A stretch of DNA of 64,000 nucleotides from Rhizobiaceae bacterium (GTDB lineage: Bacteria; Pseudomonadota; Alphaproteobacteria; Rhizobiales; Rhizobiaceae): NCBI GenBank assembly GCA_017643025.1, contig JAEPOG010000002.1, forward strand, positions 1-64,000, given 5' to 3'. Below, in pieces: positions 34,679-43,541 of this stretch; the first letter of the stretch is position 1; each line of letters opens with the position of its first letter. The notes under the pieces were generated by a model that had not been told where the DNA came from, searched no databases, and saw only the letters and a program-made list of their open reading frames with translations. Made by a program: the position numbers and the translations under genes.

Positions 34679-35734
34679 CTACGCCGCCAGCTCCATGAAG
34701 CGGGCGACGTCCTGCGCAGCGATCTGCACCCGGCTGGCTGCTCGAAGCGCGTCGATGCCGAGCAGGCGGAGATCCTCGTTGAAGTCGCCGAGCCGTGGCG
34801 AGATCACGATCGCCTCGATCCCGGCCTCCTGCGCCCGGTCGATCAACGTCGCCATCGCGCCGTTACCGGCCGGATCATCGTCGCGGGCGATGTAGAGTCG
34901 CCGCAGCGTGTCCGGGAACAGGATGGCGGAGAGATGCGCCGCCGAGAGGGCTGCGACCATCGGCATGGTCGGCAAGACGCATCGGAGCGAGAGCATCGTC
35001 TCGATGCCCTCGCCGGCCGCCATGACCTCGCCCGCCACGCCAAATCGAACGGCGTGACCGAGAAGGTCACCCATCGCCCGTCTCGGCGTGTCGATCGGCG
35101 CCTTGCCGAGCGTCGTCTCGCTGAAGCCGCCGGGATCGAGCCAGGTGCGATGCGCGCCGGTCAGATGGCCGGAGAGATCGGTGACGGCGGCGATCATCGC
35201 CGGCCAAGTCTCGGTCGGGCTGTGGTCGTCGGGCCGATAGTAGCAGCGTGGATGGAAGCGCAGGCTTCCGGTTCGGTGCAAAGCCGTAATGCCGCGACGA
35301 CGCAAATACGACTCTACGGGGCTGCGTTCCATCGGCTGCGACATCGCGAAGAGTCGCCGCGCCGCCTCCGGCGATCCTGCCGGTGCGCTGGGCTTGCGCG
35401 AGCGGGCACGATCAAGCTCGGGCTCAGGATGCGGCAGGCTGAGGAACGAACGTGCCTCATCGGCGACATCCTTGAAGTCGATCAGGCCGCAGCTTTCGCG
35501 GATGACATCGAGCAAGTCGCCATGTTCGCCCGTGGCGGCGTCGGTCCATTTGCCGGCAGGCCCTTTCGGCGACTCCTTGAGCCGGACGAACATCGAGCGG
35601 CCCGGAGTATTGCGCACGTCGCCCACGAGCCAGTAGCCGCCTTCGCGGCGGCCGGCGGAGAGGTAATGGCGGCACACCGCTTCGGCGTCACGCGCGAGAC
35701 GGTGTGCCAGTTCGGAGGCGTCTTGGCGGGCCAT
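34679..35734 (-). CDS. Toprim-domain protein (DUF7146-toprim)
   Basis: A 351-residue primase-like protein. The N-terminal part (GRSMFVRLKESPKGPAGKW, HGDLLDVIRESCG) is the DUF7146 type, and the C-terminal toprim has VMAAGEGIETMLSL with the catalytic Glu and LYIARDDDPAGNGAM with the DxD. The ATG at 35734 (MARQDASEL) overlaps the stop of the helicase gene. The pair probably acts on transferred single strands, for example in complementary-strand synthesis or DNA handling after entry. That role is inferred. Confidence 0.85.
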   Translation of the reverse strand: MARQDASELAHRLARDAEAVCRHYLSAGRREGGYWLVGDVRNTPGRSMFVRLKESPKGPAGKWTDAATGEHGDLLDVIRESCGLIDFKDVADEARSFLSLPHPEPELDRARSRKPSAPAGSPEAARRLFAMSQPMERSPVESYLRRRGITALHRTGSLRFHPRCYYRPDDHSPTETWPAMIAAVTDLSGHLTGAHRTWLDPGGFSETTLGKAPIDTPRRAMGDLLGHAVRFGVAGEVMAAGEGIETMLSLRCVLPTMPMVAALSAAHLSAILFPDTLRRLYIARDDDPAGNGAMATLIDRAQEAGIEAIVISPRLGDFNEDLRLLGIDALRAASRVQIAAQDVARFMELAA

Positions 35735-38700
35735 CACGCCGCCTCCCGCTCGCCAATACGCTCGACCGGATAGTGGTCGAGGACTTTGGCCAGCACTCCG
35801 GCGCCGGCGGGATCGGTCGGCACGAACATGCGCAGCTTCCACGAGATGATTTCGCCGAAGAGGCCGTAGGCGCGCAGGCGGTCGCGCATCGTGTCGGAGA
35901 AGCCCGACAGCTCGATGCGGTGAGCGCCCATCACGCGCACGCGGTGGAGCTGCAGGCCCTCGGCGAGGTCGAGAACGGTGCGGCCTTCCATCAGCGCTGC
36001 GAAGGCGGCATCCGGTGTCAGGGCGGTGGTTCCGGTCACGGTCGCGTTCGCCGCCCAGGCCGGCGAGACTCTGCGGCCGATGATGCGCTCGCCCGCGTCG
36101 GTCTGAAGCCGATACACGCGCGTCGACTCGTTCGGCAGGCGCTTCCAAATCGGCAGCAGCAAACCGGCGACGATATGGATCGTGCTGTCGGCGAACTCGG
36201 GGACCTCGGCCAGTTCACGAGTCCAGGCGGCCGCAAAGGCCTCCCGCTCTGCCGCCTGCCAGTGGCTCTCGTCCATCATCTTCAGCGAAGCGTGATGGTG
36301 CTCCATCGGCCGGATCAGCCGCACGCGGCGTTCGATCTCGCCATCATCGAGCATCAGGCTCGGCGCCGGGATCTGCACGGCGGCGCGGCCCGAGCGCTCG
36401 TTGACGAGCAGCATGGCGCGGGGATCGGCGAGGTGGTCCAGCGCCTCATCGAGCGTCACCGGGCGATTGCGCCGGCGTTCGGTGATGGTGAGCAGCCGGG
36501 TCTCCGCGCCCGTCGCGGGATGGGTGTAGATCGCGCGGCGATCAGTGACGACGAAGCTCTCGGCCCGCAGCGTCTCCAGGCCGAGGTCATAGACGCCGCT
36601 GGCGATGGCGCCTTCGATCTTGGCGTTCAGCAACTGCTCGAACGCGGTGAACAGCACGCCTTGCAGATCGATGGTGAGCGCCAGCAGGCGGTTGAGGAAG
36701 GTCGTGATCGGCGGCAACTCGTCCTTGATGCCGTTCGCGTCCATGAGCTTGAGGCCCGTGGCGTCCTCGAACATCTGGAGCGAGCAGTCTTCGATCTTGC
36801 CGCGGACGAGCAGCAGATAGAGCTGGCGCAGCGCGTCGCGGGCGTAGTGGGATTCGAGGTTGTCCTCGGGCCGGAACAGCCCCTGACCGCCGGTCTGGCG
36901 CTGGCCGCGCGTGATCGCGCCCAGCGTGTCGAGGCGGCGAGCGATGGTCGAGAGGAAGCGTTTCTCCGCCTTCACGTCGGTGGCGATCGGCCGGAAGAGC
37001 GGTGGCTGGGCCTGGTTGGTGCGGTTCGTCCGCCCGAGGCCTTGGATCGCGGCGTCGGCCTTCCAGCCGGGTTCGAGCAGATAGTGGACACGCAGCCGGC
37101 GGTTCCGCGCTGACAGTTCGGCGTGATAGCTGCGCCCAGTGCCACCCGCCTCCGAGAACACAAGGATGCGCTTCAGGTCGTCCATGAAGGCGGCGGTCTC
37201 GGCGAGATTGGCGGAGGCGGCGCGGTTCTCTACGACGAGGCGGTCGCTTTTGCGCACGACGCGGCGCGAGCGTCCGGTCACTTCGGCGACGAGGTCGGTG
37301 CCGAAGCGCTGGACGATCTGGTCAAGCGCACCGGGCACCGGCGGGAGCGAAGCCAAACGCTCGATCAGCTCGTTGCGGCGGGCGACGGCCTCGCGGCTTT
37401 GCACAGGCTGGCCGTCCCGAAAGACGGGCCGGGACGAGAGATTGCCCTCGCTGTCGGTGAACGGCTCGTAGAGTTGCACCGGGAAGGAGTGGGCGAGGTA
37501 ATCGAGAACGTACTCGCGCGGCGTGATGTCGACGCGGACGTCGTTCCAATCCTCGGTCGGAATCTCGGCGAGCCGGCGCTCCATCAGCGCTTCGCCGGTC
37601 GAGACGATCTGGATGACGGTGGCGTGGCCGTCGGCCAGGTCTTGCTCAATCCGGCGGATCAAGGTCGGCGTCTTCATCGAGGTTAGCAGATGGCCGAAGA
37701 AGCGCTGCTTGGCGCTCTCGAAGGCCGAGCGGGCCGCCGACTTCGCCTGCCGGTTCAGCGTGCCGCTCTCGCCGGTGATGTTGGCGGCCTGCATCGCCGC
37801 GTCGAGGTGATTGTGGATGATCGAGAACGCCCCGGCATAGGAATCGTATATGCGGCGCTGTTCATCGGTGAGCTGGTGCTCGATCAGCTCATACTCGACG
37901 CCGTCATAGGAAAGCGAGCGGGCGGTGTAGAGCCCGAGCGAACGCAGGTCGCGGGCCAACACCTCCATGGCGGCGACACCGCCATCCTCGATCGCCTCGA
38001 CGAATTCGGCGCGGGTGGCGAAGGGGAAGTCCTCGCCGCCCCAGAGGCCGAGCCGCTGGGCGTAGGCGAGATTGTGGACGGTCGTCGCGCCGGTGGCCGA
38101 GACATAGACCACGCGCGCCTTGGGCAGGGCGTGCTGGAGGCGCAAGCCCGCGCGGCCCTGCTGCGAGGGGGCGACGTCGCCGCGTTCGCCCTTGCCGCCA
38201 CCGGCGTTCTGCATGGCGTGGCTCTCGTCGAAAATAATCACTCCGTCGAAGTCGGAGCCCAACCATTCAACGATCTGGCGGACGCGCGAAACCTTCTCGC
38301 CACGGTCGTCGGACCGCAGCGTAGCGTAGGTTAAAAATAGGACGCCTTCGGCCAGCCGGATCGGTTTGCCCTGCGCGAACCGCGAGAGCGGCGTGATGAG
38401 CAGGCGCTCCATGCCGAGGGCCGACCAGTCGCGCTGGGCATCCTCCAGGAGCTTGTCGGACTTCGATATCCAGACCGCCTTGCGCCGGCCCTTCAGCCAA
38501 TTATCGAGAATGATGCCAGCCGACTGACGGCCCTTGCCGGCGCCGGTGCCGTCGCCCAGCATGAAGCCGCGGCGAAAGCGGACGGCGTTCGGCGCATCGT
38601 CGCGGGACGCGGTGACGAGATCGAAGGTCTCATCCACGGTCCAGGCGCCGGCGAGATAGTCGCCATGCGCCTCGCCGGCGTAGATCACCGTCTCGAGTTG

Positions 38701-40068
38701 GGCGTCGGAGAGGAGGCCGTCGCTGACGAGGTCGATCGGCAACCGCGGCCGATAGCTCGGCTTCGGCGGCGCGACCGAGGCCATGGCGGCGGACTGCACC
38801 AGCTTGGTCGGGTGCGCCTGGGCTCCGAGAATCTGGATCGATTGGAGCCGATATTCCTCATAGATCGCATCGCTGAGGAGCGCGCTTTCGGGCGACGTCC
38901 AGTTGATCGTCTCATAGGCGAGATCGATCGCCTCCGGATCGGCAACGGACGGCTTGACCGGCCCCGCCGCAGCGGCACGCGCGAGATAGCCCCGCACCGT
39001 CCGCGGTGCGGCGGCGGCCGACATGGCGATGGCGAGGCTCGGCGCGAGCGCCAGGCGCGCCGGAACGTGCTCGGCGATCCAGCTCAGCAGCGTGGCCACG
39101 TCAGGCGCGATGCCCCGCGATTCCGGCAGGGTGGCCGGGTTCTCGGCGGGCGTCTTGTCGATGACGATCAGCCGCGTGTCGATGGTCGTGCCGTGCTTGG
39201 CATAGACCGCGCCGTCGATCGCGGCGGTGAAGACGATGCGGCCGCGTTCCTGCAGATGGACGAAGGCGTCGCGCCAGGCCGGGGCGTCGGGCCCGAAGTT
39301 TGCGCCGGTGATCGCCACCAGCCGCCCGCCGTCGGCGAGGCGGGCCAGGGCCGAGGCGATGTGGCGATAGGCGGTGTCGGCCATGCGGCCGGCGACGTTG
39401 GCCATCGCCGAGAAGGGCGGATTCATCAGGACGACGCTCGGGACGACGGCGGTATCGAGGTGATCGTCGATCTGAGCTGCGTCGAAGCGTGTGACGGACA
39501 CGCCCGGAAAGAGGGAGGAAAGCAGCGTCGCCCGGGCCTCGGCCAACTCGTTCAGGACAAGCGCACCGCCGGCGATCTCGGCCAGGATGGCGAGGAGGCC
39601 GGTTCCCGACGAAGGCTCCAGCACGCGGTCCGTCGGCCCGATGGCAGCCGCGATCAGGACCGCGAGGCCTAGCGGGGTCGGCGTCGAGAACTGCTGGAAG
39701 GTCTCGCTCTCGGCGGAGCGGCGCGTGTGGGTCGGAAGAAGCGCGGCGATCTTGACCAGGGCGGAAAGTCGTGCAGCCGGAGAGTCGGCTTTGCGGAACA
39801 GCGCCTTTCCGTATTTGCGCAGGAAAAGAACGGTCGCGGCCTCGCAAGCGTCATAAGCCGTCTTCCAGTCCCAGGCGCCGGAGGCGTCGGAGGCGCCGAA
39901 TTCGGCTTCCATGGCCGCGCGCAGGATCGCGACGTCGACCCGCTGGCCGCGCTCAAGATGAGGGAGGAGTTGCTGGGCGGCAGCGATGATGGCGCCGGCG
40001 GCGTCGGGATGAGGGACCGGCGACAGCGGCGCGGCCTGGTCGGCCGCGATCGGAGAAAGATCGTTCAT
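35734..40068 (-). CDS. Strawberry-notch-type helicase fused to N-terminal methyltransferase
   Basis: A 1444-residue protein. Residues about 100-230 form a SAM-dependent methyltransferase (DRVLEPSSGTGLLAILAEIA, then VVLMNPPFSA with an N6-adenine-type NPPF). From about 500 comes an SF2 helicase of the strawberry-notch group: P-loop LGDGTGAGKGRQSAG, box II IIFDESHAM, and a C-terminal lobe with GGTGRSYHAELSARNRRLRV and AIQGLGRTNRTNQA. Such giant proteins are common on conjugative elements and are proposed to guard the incoming DNA, but this is unproven. It is coupled to the toprim gene. Confidence 0.93.
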   Translation of the reverse strand: MNDLSPIAADQAAPLSPVPHPDAAGAIIAAAQQLLPHLERGQRVDVAILRAAMEAEFGASDASGAWDWKTAYDACEAATVLFLRKYGKALFRKADSPAARLSALVKIAALLPTHTRRSAESETFQQFSTPTPLGLAVLIAAAIGPTDRVLEPSSGTGLLAILAEIAGGALVLNELAEARATLLSSLFPGVSVTRFDAAQIDDHLDTAVVPSVVLMNPPFSAMANVAGRMADTAYRHIASALARLADGGRLVAITGANFGPDAPAWRDAFVHLQERGRIVFTAAIDGAVYAKHGTTIDTRLIVIDKTPAENPATLPESRGIAPDVATLLSWIAEHVPARLALAPSLAIAMSAAAAPRTVRGYLARAAAAGPVKPSVADPEAIDLAYETINWTSPESALLSDAIYEEYRLQSIQILGAQAHPTKLVQSAAMASVAPPKPSYRPRLPIDLVSDGLLSDAQLETVIYAGEAHGDYLAGAWTVDETFDLVTASRDDAPNAVRFRRGFMLGDGTGAGKGRQSAGIILDNWLKGRRKAVWISKSDKLLEDAQRDWSALGMERLLITPLSRFAQGKPIRLAEGVLFLTYATLRSDDRGEKVSRVRQIVEWLGSDFDGVIIFDESHAMQNAGGGKGERGDVAPSQQGRAGLRLQHALPKARVVYVSATGATTVHNLAYAQRLGLWGGEDFPFATRAEFVEAIEDGGVAAMEVLARDLRSLGLYTARSLSYDGVEYELIEHQLTDEQRRIYDSYAGAFSIIHNHLDAAMQAANITGESGTLNRQAKSAARSAFESAKQRFFGHLLTSMKTPTLIRRIEQDLADGHATVIQIVSTGEALMERRLAEIPTEDWNDVRVDITPREYVLDYLAHSFPVQLYEPFTDSEGNLSSRPVFRDGQPVQSREAVARRNELIERLASLPPVPGALDQIVQRFGTDLVAEVTGRSRRVVRKSDRLVVENRAASANLAETAAFMDDLKRILVFSEAGGTGRSYHAELSARNRRLRVHYLLEPGWKADAAIQGLGRTNRTNQAQPPLFRPIATDVKAEKRFLSTIARRLDTLGAITRGQRQTGGQGLFRPEDNLESHYARDALRQLYLLLVRGKIEDCSLQMFEDATGLKLMDANGIKDELPPITTFLNRLLALTIDLQGVLFTAFEQLLNAKIEGAIASGVYDLGLETLRAESFVVTDRRAIYTHPATGAETRLLTITERRRNRPVTLDEALDHLADPRAMLLVNERSGRAAVQIPAPSLMLDDGEIERRVRLIRPMEHHHASLKMMDESHWQAAEREAFAAAWTRELAEVPEFADSTIHIVAGLLLPIWKRLPNESTRVYRLQTDAGERIIGRRVSPAWAANATVTGTTALTPDAAFAALMEGRTVLDLAEGLQLHRVRVMGAHRIELSGFSDTMRDRLRAYGLFGEIISWKLRMFVPTDPAGAGVLAKVLDHYPVERIGEREAA

Positions 40069-40164
40069 GAAGGGAGCCTCGGGAGAGCGGGAAAGGGCGA
40101 GCCGGCCGGCGCTCTCTCTCGGACCGCACGGCTCAAACCCCTTCCGGCCGCCCTCTCCCTCTCA

Positions 40165-40473
40165 TCACGCCGCCGCTTTCACGGCGCGCCACCACGCAAT
40201 CCGCTCGTCGCGGCTGGCGTTGGCCAGTCGACGCAGGAGATGGCCGTGGCAGGGGAGCGGCGCGCAGAAGCAGACAAGGTCGCGGCCGCGCAGCTCGTCG
40301 AGCGCACGCAGCAGATGGTGCTGATTCGCCAGCCAGCGTTCATGCTTCGCGATGACGGCGGCCCGATCGCCGTCAGGGCCGATCCGGAACGGATTGCCCC
40401 ATTTGCTGCCGCGGCCGATATAGACGGCGCCGGCTGGGACGCCATTCACGCGCTTGTTGAGAACCTTGCACAT
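40165..40473 (-). CDS. DUF4326 protein
   Basis: A 102-residue protein with the DUF4326 pattern: VYIGRGSKWGNPFRIG, then GRDLVCFCAPLPCHGHLL. The ATG at 40473 (MCKVLNKRVNG) is chosen by family length. The family occurs in phages and mobile elements; the conserved Cys/His cluster suggests metal binding or a nucleotide-processing role, but none is established. Confidence 0.85.
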   Translation of the reverse strand: MCKVLNKRVNGVPAGAVYIGRGSKWGNPFRIGPDGDRAAVIAKHERWLANQHHLLRALDELRGRDLVCFCAPLPCHGHLLRRLANASRDERIAWWRAVKAAA

Positions 40474-40649
40474 CTGCTCCGCCTCCGATCCGTTAAGCGG
40501 TCTCGGCGAAGGACGGTGTAAAGCGGCGACGGTCACGCGCCCTGCGCGGAAACGGCTTGCCCGTTGACCGGCGCCGCGCGGCGTCCAGGCAAGACAAGCC
40601 CGAGGATCGTGGGCGGTGTCACAAGGTTCGGAGAGCGAGGTGCTGACCG

Positions 40650-41303
40650 TCAGCCGAAACGGCGGCCGCCGGCGGTGAAGGTGTAAGCGTTGGCGGTGAT
40701 GGCCTTGTCGACGAGGTGGTCCGAGGTCAGGTAGTCGTATTTGCGTTCGAGCTGGCGATAGAGCCAACGGGCGAGATCGCGCAGCGCCTCGATGACGGTT
40801 TCCTCGGCGTCGGCGGTCATATCCTGCCAAGTCGGGCTGTCGCGCTCGACCGAGATCGCCATGCTATATTCGTGGTAGTAGCGGTCGCGATGCGTCACGG
40901 TGGCGTGGAGTTGGTAGAAGTTTCGTCGCTGGATCGCCTGCAGGACATCGGCGATCCGATGAAGCTCATCGTCCTTCGGCGCATGACCGCGGATCGTCCT
41001 CGGCGCGCCCGTCGCATGGCCGTAGCGCCCCTCGAAACAAGCGCCGTCGCCCTGACTCCAGAAGCCGGAAAACCAGATGCAGGGCTTCTGCCGTGTGCCG
41101 CCGCCGTAAAGGCGAACCGGCACGGTCTTGAGGTCGACGCCGATGATCGCGCAAATACGCTCGAAGTCGTCATAGACGAACTCGAACCAGTCATGGTCGA
41201 AGCCGGTCTGGCGATACCAGGCACGGGCCTTCTCCTTTGCCGCGTCGGAGAGTTCATCGAGGCGATAGACCGTGGTTTCGATGATCTCAGGCATCGGGAT
41301 CAT
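40650..41303 (-). CDS. Conserved ICE/phage protein, unknown function
   Basis: A 217-residue acidic soluble protein (YRLDELSDAAKEKARAWYRQ, DHDWFEFVYDDFERICAIIG, CIWFSGFWSQGDGACFEG). Homologues are found in phages and ICEs and are sometimes labelled as antitoxin of a stability system, a label I cannot support from sequence. No toxin-like partner is adjacent. It is coupled to the next gene by a 17-base overlap. It is a member of a run of small orphan genes. Confidence 0.7.
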   Translation of the reverse strand: MIPMPEIIETTVYRLDELSDAAKEKARAWYRQTGFDHDWFEFVYDDFERICAIIGVDLKTVPVRLYGGGTRQKPCIWFSGFWSQGDGACFEGRYGHATGAPRTIRGHAPKDDELHRIADVLQAIQRRNFYQLHATVTHRDRYYHEYSMAISVERDSPTWQDMTADAEETVIEALRDLARWLYRQLERKYDYLTSDHLVDKAITANAYTFTAGGRRFG

Positions 41304-41697
41304 CTCCTTCCAAGGCGCGGCACAGCCATTCGTTGGTGCTGGTCCAGCCGACGCTCTTGCGCGCGCCGAGGTCGATCACATGCGCGCCGCCGCCGAAGGC
41401 ATCTAGGCGCGGCTTCGAGCAGGTGTTGGCGTATTCGAAGCCCCAGAGGCCTTTGAGGTCGAATTCCTCCGCGCAGAGCACGACAAACTCGATCACGCGC
41501 TCAGGGTCTCCTGAACAGTCGTCGCGAATCCACAGTCCTGATCCGCCTTCCGTCTGGATTGAAAGGTTGAAGCCCTCCGAGAAGCGAAGGCCATCTTCAT
41601 CCTCGGGCGTGTTGTCGTAGAGCTCGAGGGCGCGCACAGCGTTTTCGGGCGTGCCGACGTCGAGCAGGCATGAGAAGTGAGTGAAGTAGTCGGCCAT
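41287..41697 (-). CDS. Conserved ICE protein, unknown function
   Basis: A 136-residue acidic protein (YFTHFSCLLDVGTPENAVRA, GGSGLWIRDDCSGDPERVIE, GWTSTNEWLCRALEGDDPDA). It is a recurrent companion of the neighbouring orphan genes in related ICEs; no domain is recognised. AGGAGAC lies 4 bases before the ATG at 41697, and a terminator-like hairpin lies just upstream of that. Confidence 0.65.
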   Translation of the reverse strand: MADYFTHFSCLLDVGTPENAVRALELYDNTPEDEDGLRFSEGFNLSIQTEGGSGLWIRDDCSGDPERVIEFVVLCAEEFDLKGLWGFEYANTCSKPRLDAFGGGAHVIDLGARKSVGWTSTNEWLCRALEGDDPDA

Positions 41698-41711
41698 GTC
41701 AGTCTCCTTAA

Positions 41712-41740
41712 AATGCGAAAGCCCGGCGCGTGGCCGGGCT
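41712..41740 (-). terminator. Hairpin before the 41697 gene
   Basis: Arms AGCCCGGC (41720-41727) and GCCGGGCT (41733-41740). On the minus strand the stem is followed by a T-rich run, then the next gene's ribosome-binding site. It is one of three near-identical units in this cluster. Confidence 0.7.
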
Positions 41741-41766
41741 TCGGGTGGGTTCGGGCGTGGTTGCGA

Positions 41767-42039
41767 TCAGGCGGCGGGCGGATCGTGGATCCGGTCGTCG
41801 TCGAATTCGACGTCCTCGATGACGGGCTCACAGCCCTCCGACGTGGTGCGGTCGATGTAGGCGATGACGCCTTCTCGTCGCTCGTCACTGTCGATGTGTT
41901 CCGGGAACGCCGTCGACTCCATTGCGGCGGTGGCGGCTACTTTCGCCTTCTCGATCGCTTCCGCGTCAGACGCAGCCTCGATGGTCGCGCTGTCGAAGGC
42001 CCGCAGCCAGAAGGCAATCTTGACGACATATTCGGTCAT
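41767..42039 (-). CDS. Conserved small ICE protein, unknown function
   Basis: A 90-residue acidic protein (MTEYVVKIAFWLRAFDSATI, then ASDAEAIEKAKVAATAAMES). The beta-strand followed by a helix resembles small 'DpnD/PcfM-like' accessory proteins, but this is only an impression. It overlaps the next gene by 4 bases. Confidence 0.65.
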   Translation of the reverse strand: MTEYVVKIAFWLRAFDSATIEAASDAEAIEKAKVAATAAMESTAFPEHIDSDERREGVIAYIDRTTSEGCEPVIEDVEFDDDRIHDPPAA

Positions 42040-42452
42040 GACACGCCTCCTTCGTCATCGGGATCGCGTGCGCCCGCGAGAATCGCCTCGGCCTTCGCGA
42101 TCGCGGCGTGCGCCCGCTGGCGCCAGAACGGTTCGTCGGTCAGGCCGCCATCGGGCGGGAGCGCGAAAACTTTGAGCAGGCCAAGCAGAACTTCGAAGTG
42201 CTCGGCCCTGCGCTGAAGGGCCTCGCCGAAGTGGGCGGGGATCGGAAGCGCCGGGACGGTGTAGGGCGGAACGTCGCCCGGCCAGGCGCCGGTCACATAG
42301 GTCTCGCCGGCGGATTCGTAGTCCTCCTTCTGCCCCTCCCAGTCATCGTCTTCGATGGCGAGACGGCAGGCTTCGGCCAGCGTGTCGGCCTGGTAGCTGC
42401 GTTGGCGATAGATCGGAATGCGGTAAGTGGATTCGATGGTGAACGTGGTCAT
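42036..42452 (-). CDS. Conserved ICE protein, unknown function
   Basis: A 138-residue protein: FTIESTYRIPIYRQRSYQAD, LAEACRLAIEDDDWEGQKED, SAGETYVTGAWPGD, then a helical C-terminus. The first part has the same strand-helix design as the gene after it. GGAGACC lies 5 bases before the start, preceded by a hairpin with a U-run. No function can be assigned. Confidence 0.65.
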   Translation of the reverse strand: MTTFTIESTYRIPIYRQRSYQADTLAEACRLAIEDDDWEGQKEDYESAGETYVTGAWPGDVPPYTVPALPIPAHFGEALQRRAEHFEVLLGLLKVFALPPDGGLTDEPFWRQRAHAAIAKAEAILAGARDPDDEGGVS

Positions 42453-42469
42453 GATGGTCTCCAGACATG

Positions 42470-42492
42470 AAAAAGCCCGGCAGGGCCGGGCT
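42470..42492 (-). terminator. Hairpin before the 42452 gene
   Basis: Arms AGCCCGGC (42474-42481) and GCCGGGCT (42485-42492), followed on the minus strand by five T residues and, about 12 bases on, the GGAGACC ribosome-binding site of the next gene. It is a typical intrinsic-terminator shape. Confidence 0.75.
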
Positions 42493-42520
42493 CGGGGGAA
42501 CGGTTGGAAGGTGGTTGCCG

Positions 42521-42949
42521 CTAGAAGCGCCGGGGCGTCTCGACGGCTGTGCCGCTCGGCGCGTTGGGCGCGTGGTCGGTGCTCGCACCCGAAAGCGCGG
42601 CGAAGGGATCAACCTGCTTGTGGATCGGCTGGGCGCGTCCCATCCACGGCTGGGGGCGAATGCAGCGCACCCAGTCGGCGAAGCTTGGGATGAAGCCGAG
42701 ATCCTCGACCACATGCTGCTCGCCAAGGAGCCGGACGGGCACGACGCGGCCCGTCGAAATGGTGATGGTCGAGCCGAAGAAGCGCTCCAGCATGAAGATG
42801 CCTTCGGCGTGATGCCGCAGCGCCCGATGCCGGAAATCGGCGGTGGTCGCCTTCGACTCGTCGAACCATTGGTGCAGCGGCAGATAGTCTTCTGCGACGC
42901 CGCCCCATTTCCTGACCGAGGAGAGGGCGTGGTGATAGCAATGTCCCAT
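42521..42949 (-). CDS. DUF6915-like protein
   Basis: A 142-residue protein beginning MGHCYHHALSSVRKWGG, followed by YLPLHQWFDESKATTADFRH and ALRHHAEGIFMLERFFGSTI. It matches DUF6915 as I remember it. The His-rich N-terminus (HCYHH, RHRALRHHAEG) could bind metal. The ATG at 42949 fits the family; longer upstream frames overlap the next gene. Function unknown. Confidence 0.7.
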   Translation of the reverse strand: MGHCYHHALSSVRKWGGVAEDYLPLHQWFDESKATTADFRHRALRHHAEGIFMLERFFGSTITISTGRVVPVRLLGEQHVVEDLGFIPSFADWVRCIRPQPWMGRAQPIHKQVDPFAALSGASTDHAPNAPSGTAVETPRRF

Positions 42950-42959
42950 GGCCGCCTCC

Positions 42960-43439
42960 TCAGAAGGTGTGGGTGTAGTTTTCGGAGGCGGTGTAGCGCT
43001 CGTTGCAATCGAGCGTGATCGTCTCCTCCGCGACATCGAAGACGATGTCGCCGTATGCGCCGTCGTTGTTTTCCCAGCCGCAATGAGTCTTTTCGAGAAC
43101 GTCATAGGCCAGGCGCTCGACGGCTTCGGCGATGCAGACGGACGAACGCGTCGGTTCGGCGTGGTCCCAGACGGCCTCGGCGATTTCGATGGCTGCGGCA
43201 GGCATGGTGACGGGATCGTCGCCGGTCTGAGCTTCGACATTCTCGATCTGGCCGGAATCGCCGTAGCCGTCGAAGCTGACGACGACGCGGGTGACGCCAG
43301 CGAGCGTCAGTGCGTTGAGCAGCGTGGCCTTGTTGAGGGTGAAAAGCTCGGCCTCGAGCTTGGCTCGTGCAACCGCCTTCATCTCCCAATCGGAAAGCGG
43401 GGCGGCGGGCTGCGGCGTGGTGTCGGATGTGTCGGTCAT
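42960..43439 (-). CDS. DUF6878-like protein
   Basis: A 159-residue acidic protein: LSDWEMKAVARAKLEAELFT, GVTRVVVSFDGYGDSGQIEN, YGDIVFDVAEETITLDCNER. It resembles the DUF6878 family, widespread on ICEs and plasmids, function unknown. It follows the ParB-like gene after a terminator-like hairpin and its own GGAGACC ribosome-binding site. Confidence 0.7.
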   Translation of the reverse strand: MTDTSDTTPQPAAPLSDWEMKAVARAKLEAELFTLNKATLLNALTLAGVTRVVVSFDGYGDSGQIENVEAQTGDDPVTMPAAAIEIAEAVWDHAEPTRSSVCIAEAVERLAYDVLEKTHCGWENNDGAYGDIVFDVAEETITLDCNERYTASENYTHTF

Positions 43440-43456
43440 GACGGTCTCCTGAAACG

Positions 43457-43482
43457 AAAAAGCCCAGCGCGAAGGCCGGGCT
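43457..43482 (-). terminator. Hairpin before the 43439 gene
   Basis: Arms AGCCCAGC (43461-43468) and GCCGGGCT (43475-43482) pair with one G-U. On the minus strand five T residues follow, then the GGAGACC ribosome-binding site. It is the third member of the repeated hairpin-RBS unit. Confidence 0.7.
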
Positions 43483-43541
43483 GTGGGGTCGGTTGAAAGG
43501 GAAAAGGGGCGCGGGACGGCCGAAGCCGCCCCGCGCGTGGG

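Noticed and set aside
40650..41303. Toxin-antitoxin system
   Set aside because: No adjacent gene looks like a toxin; the antitoxin label of homologues cannot be supported here.
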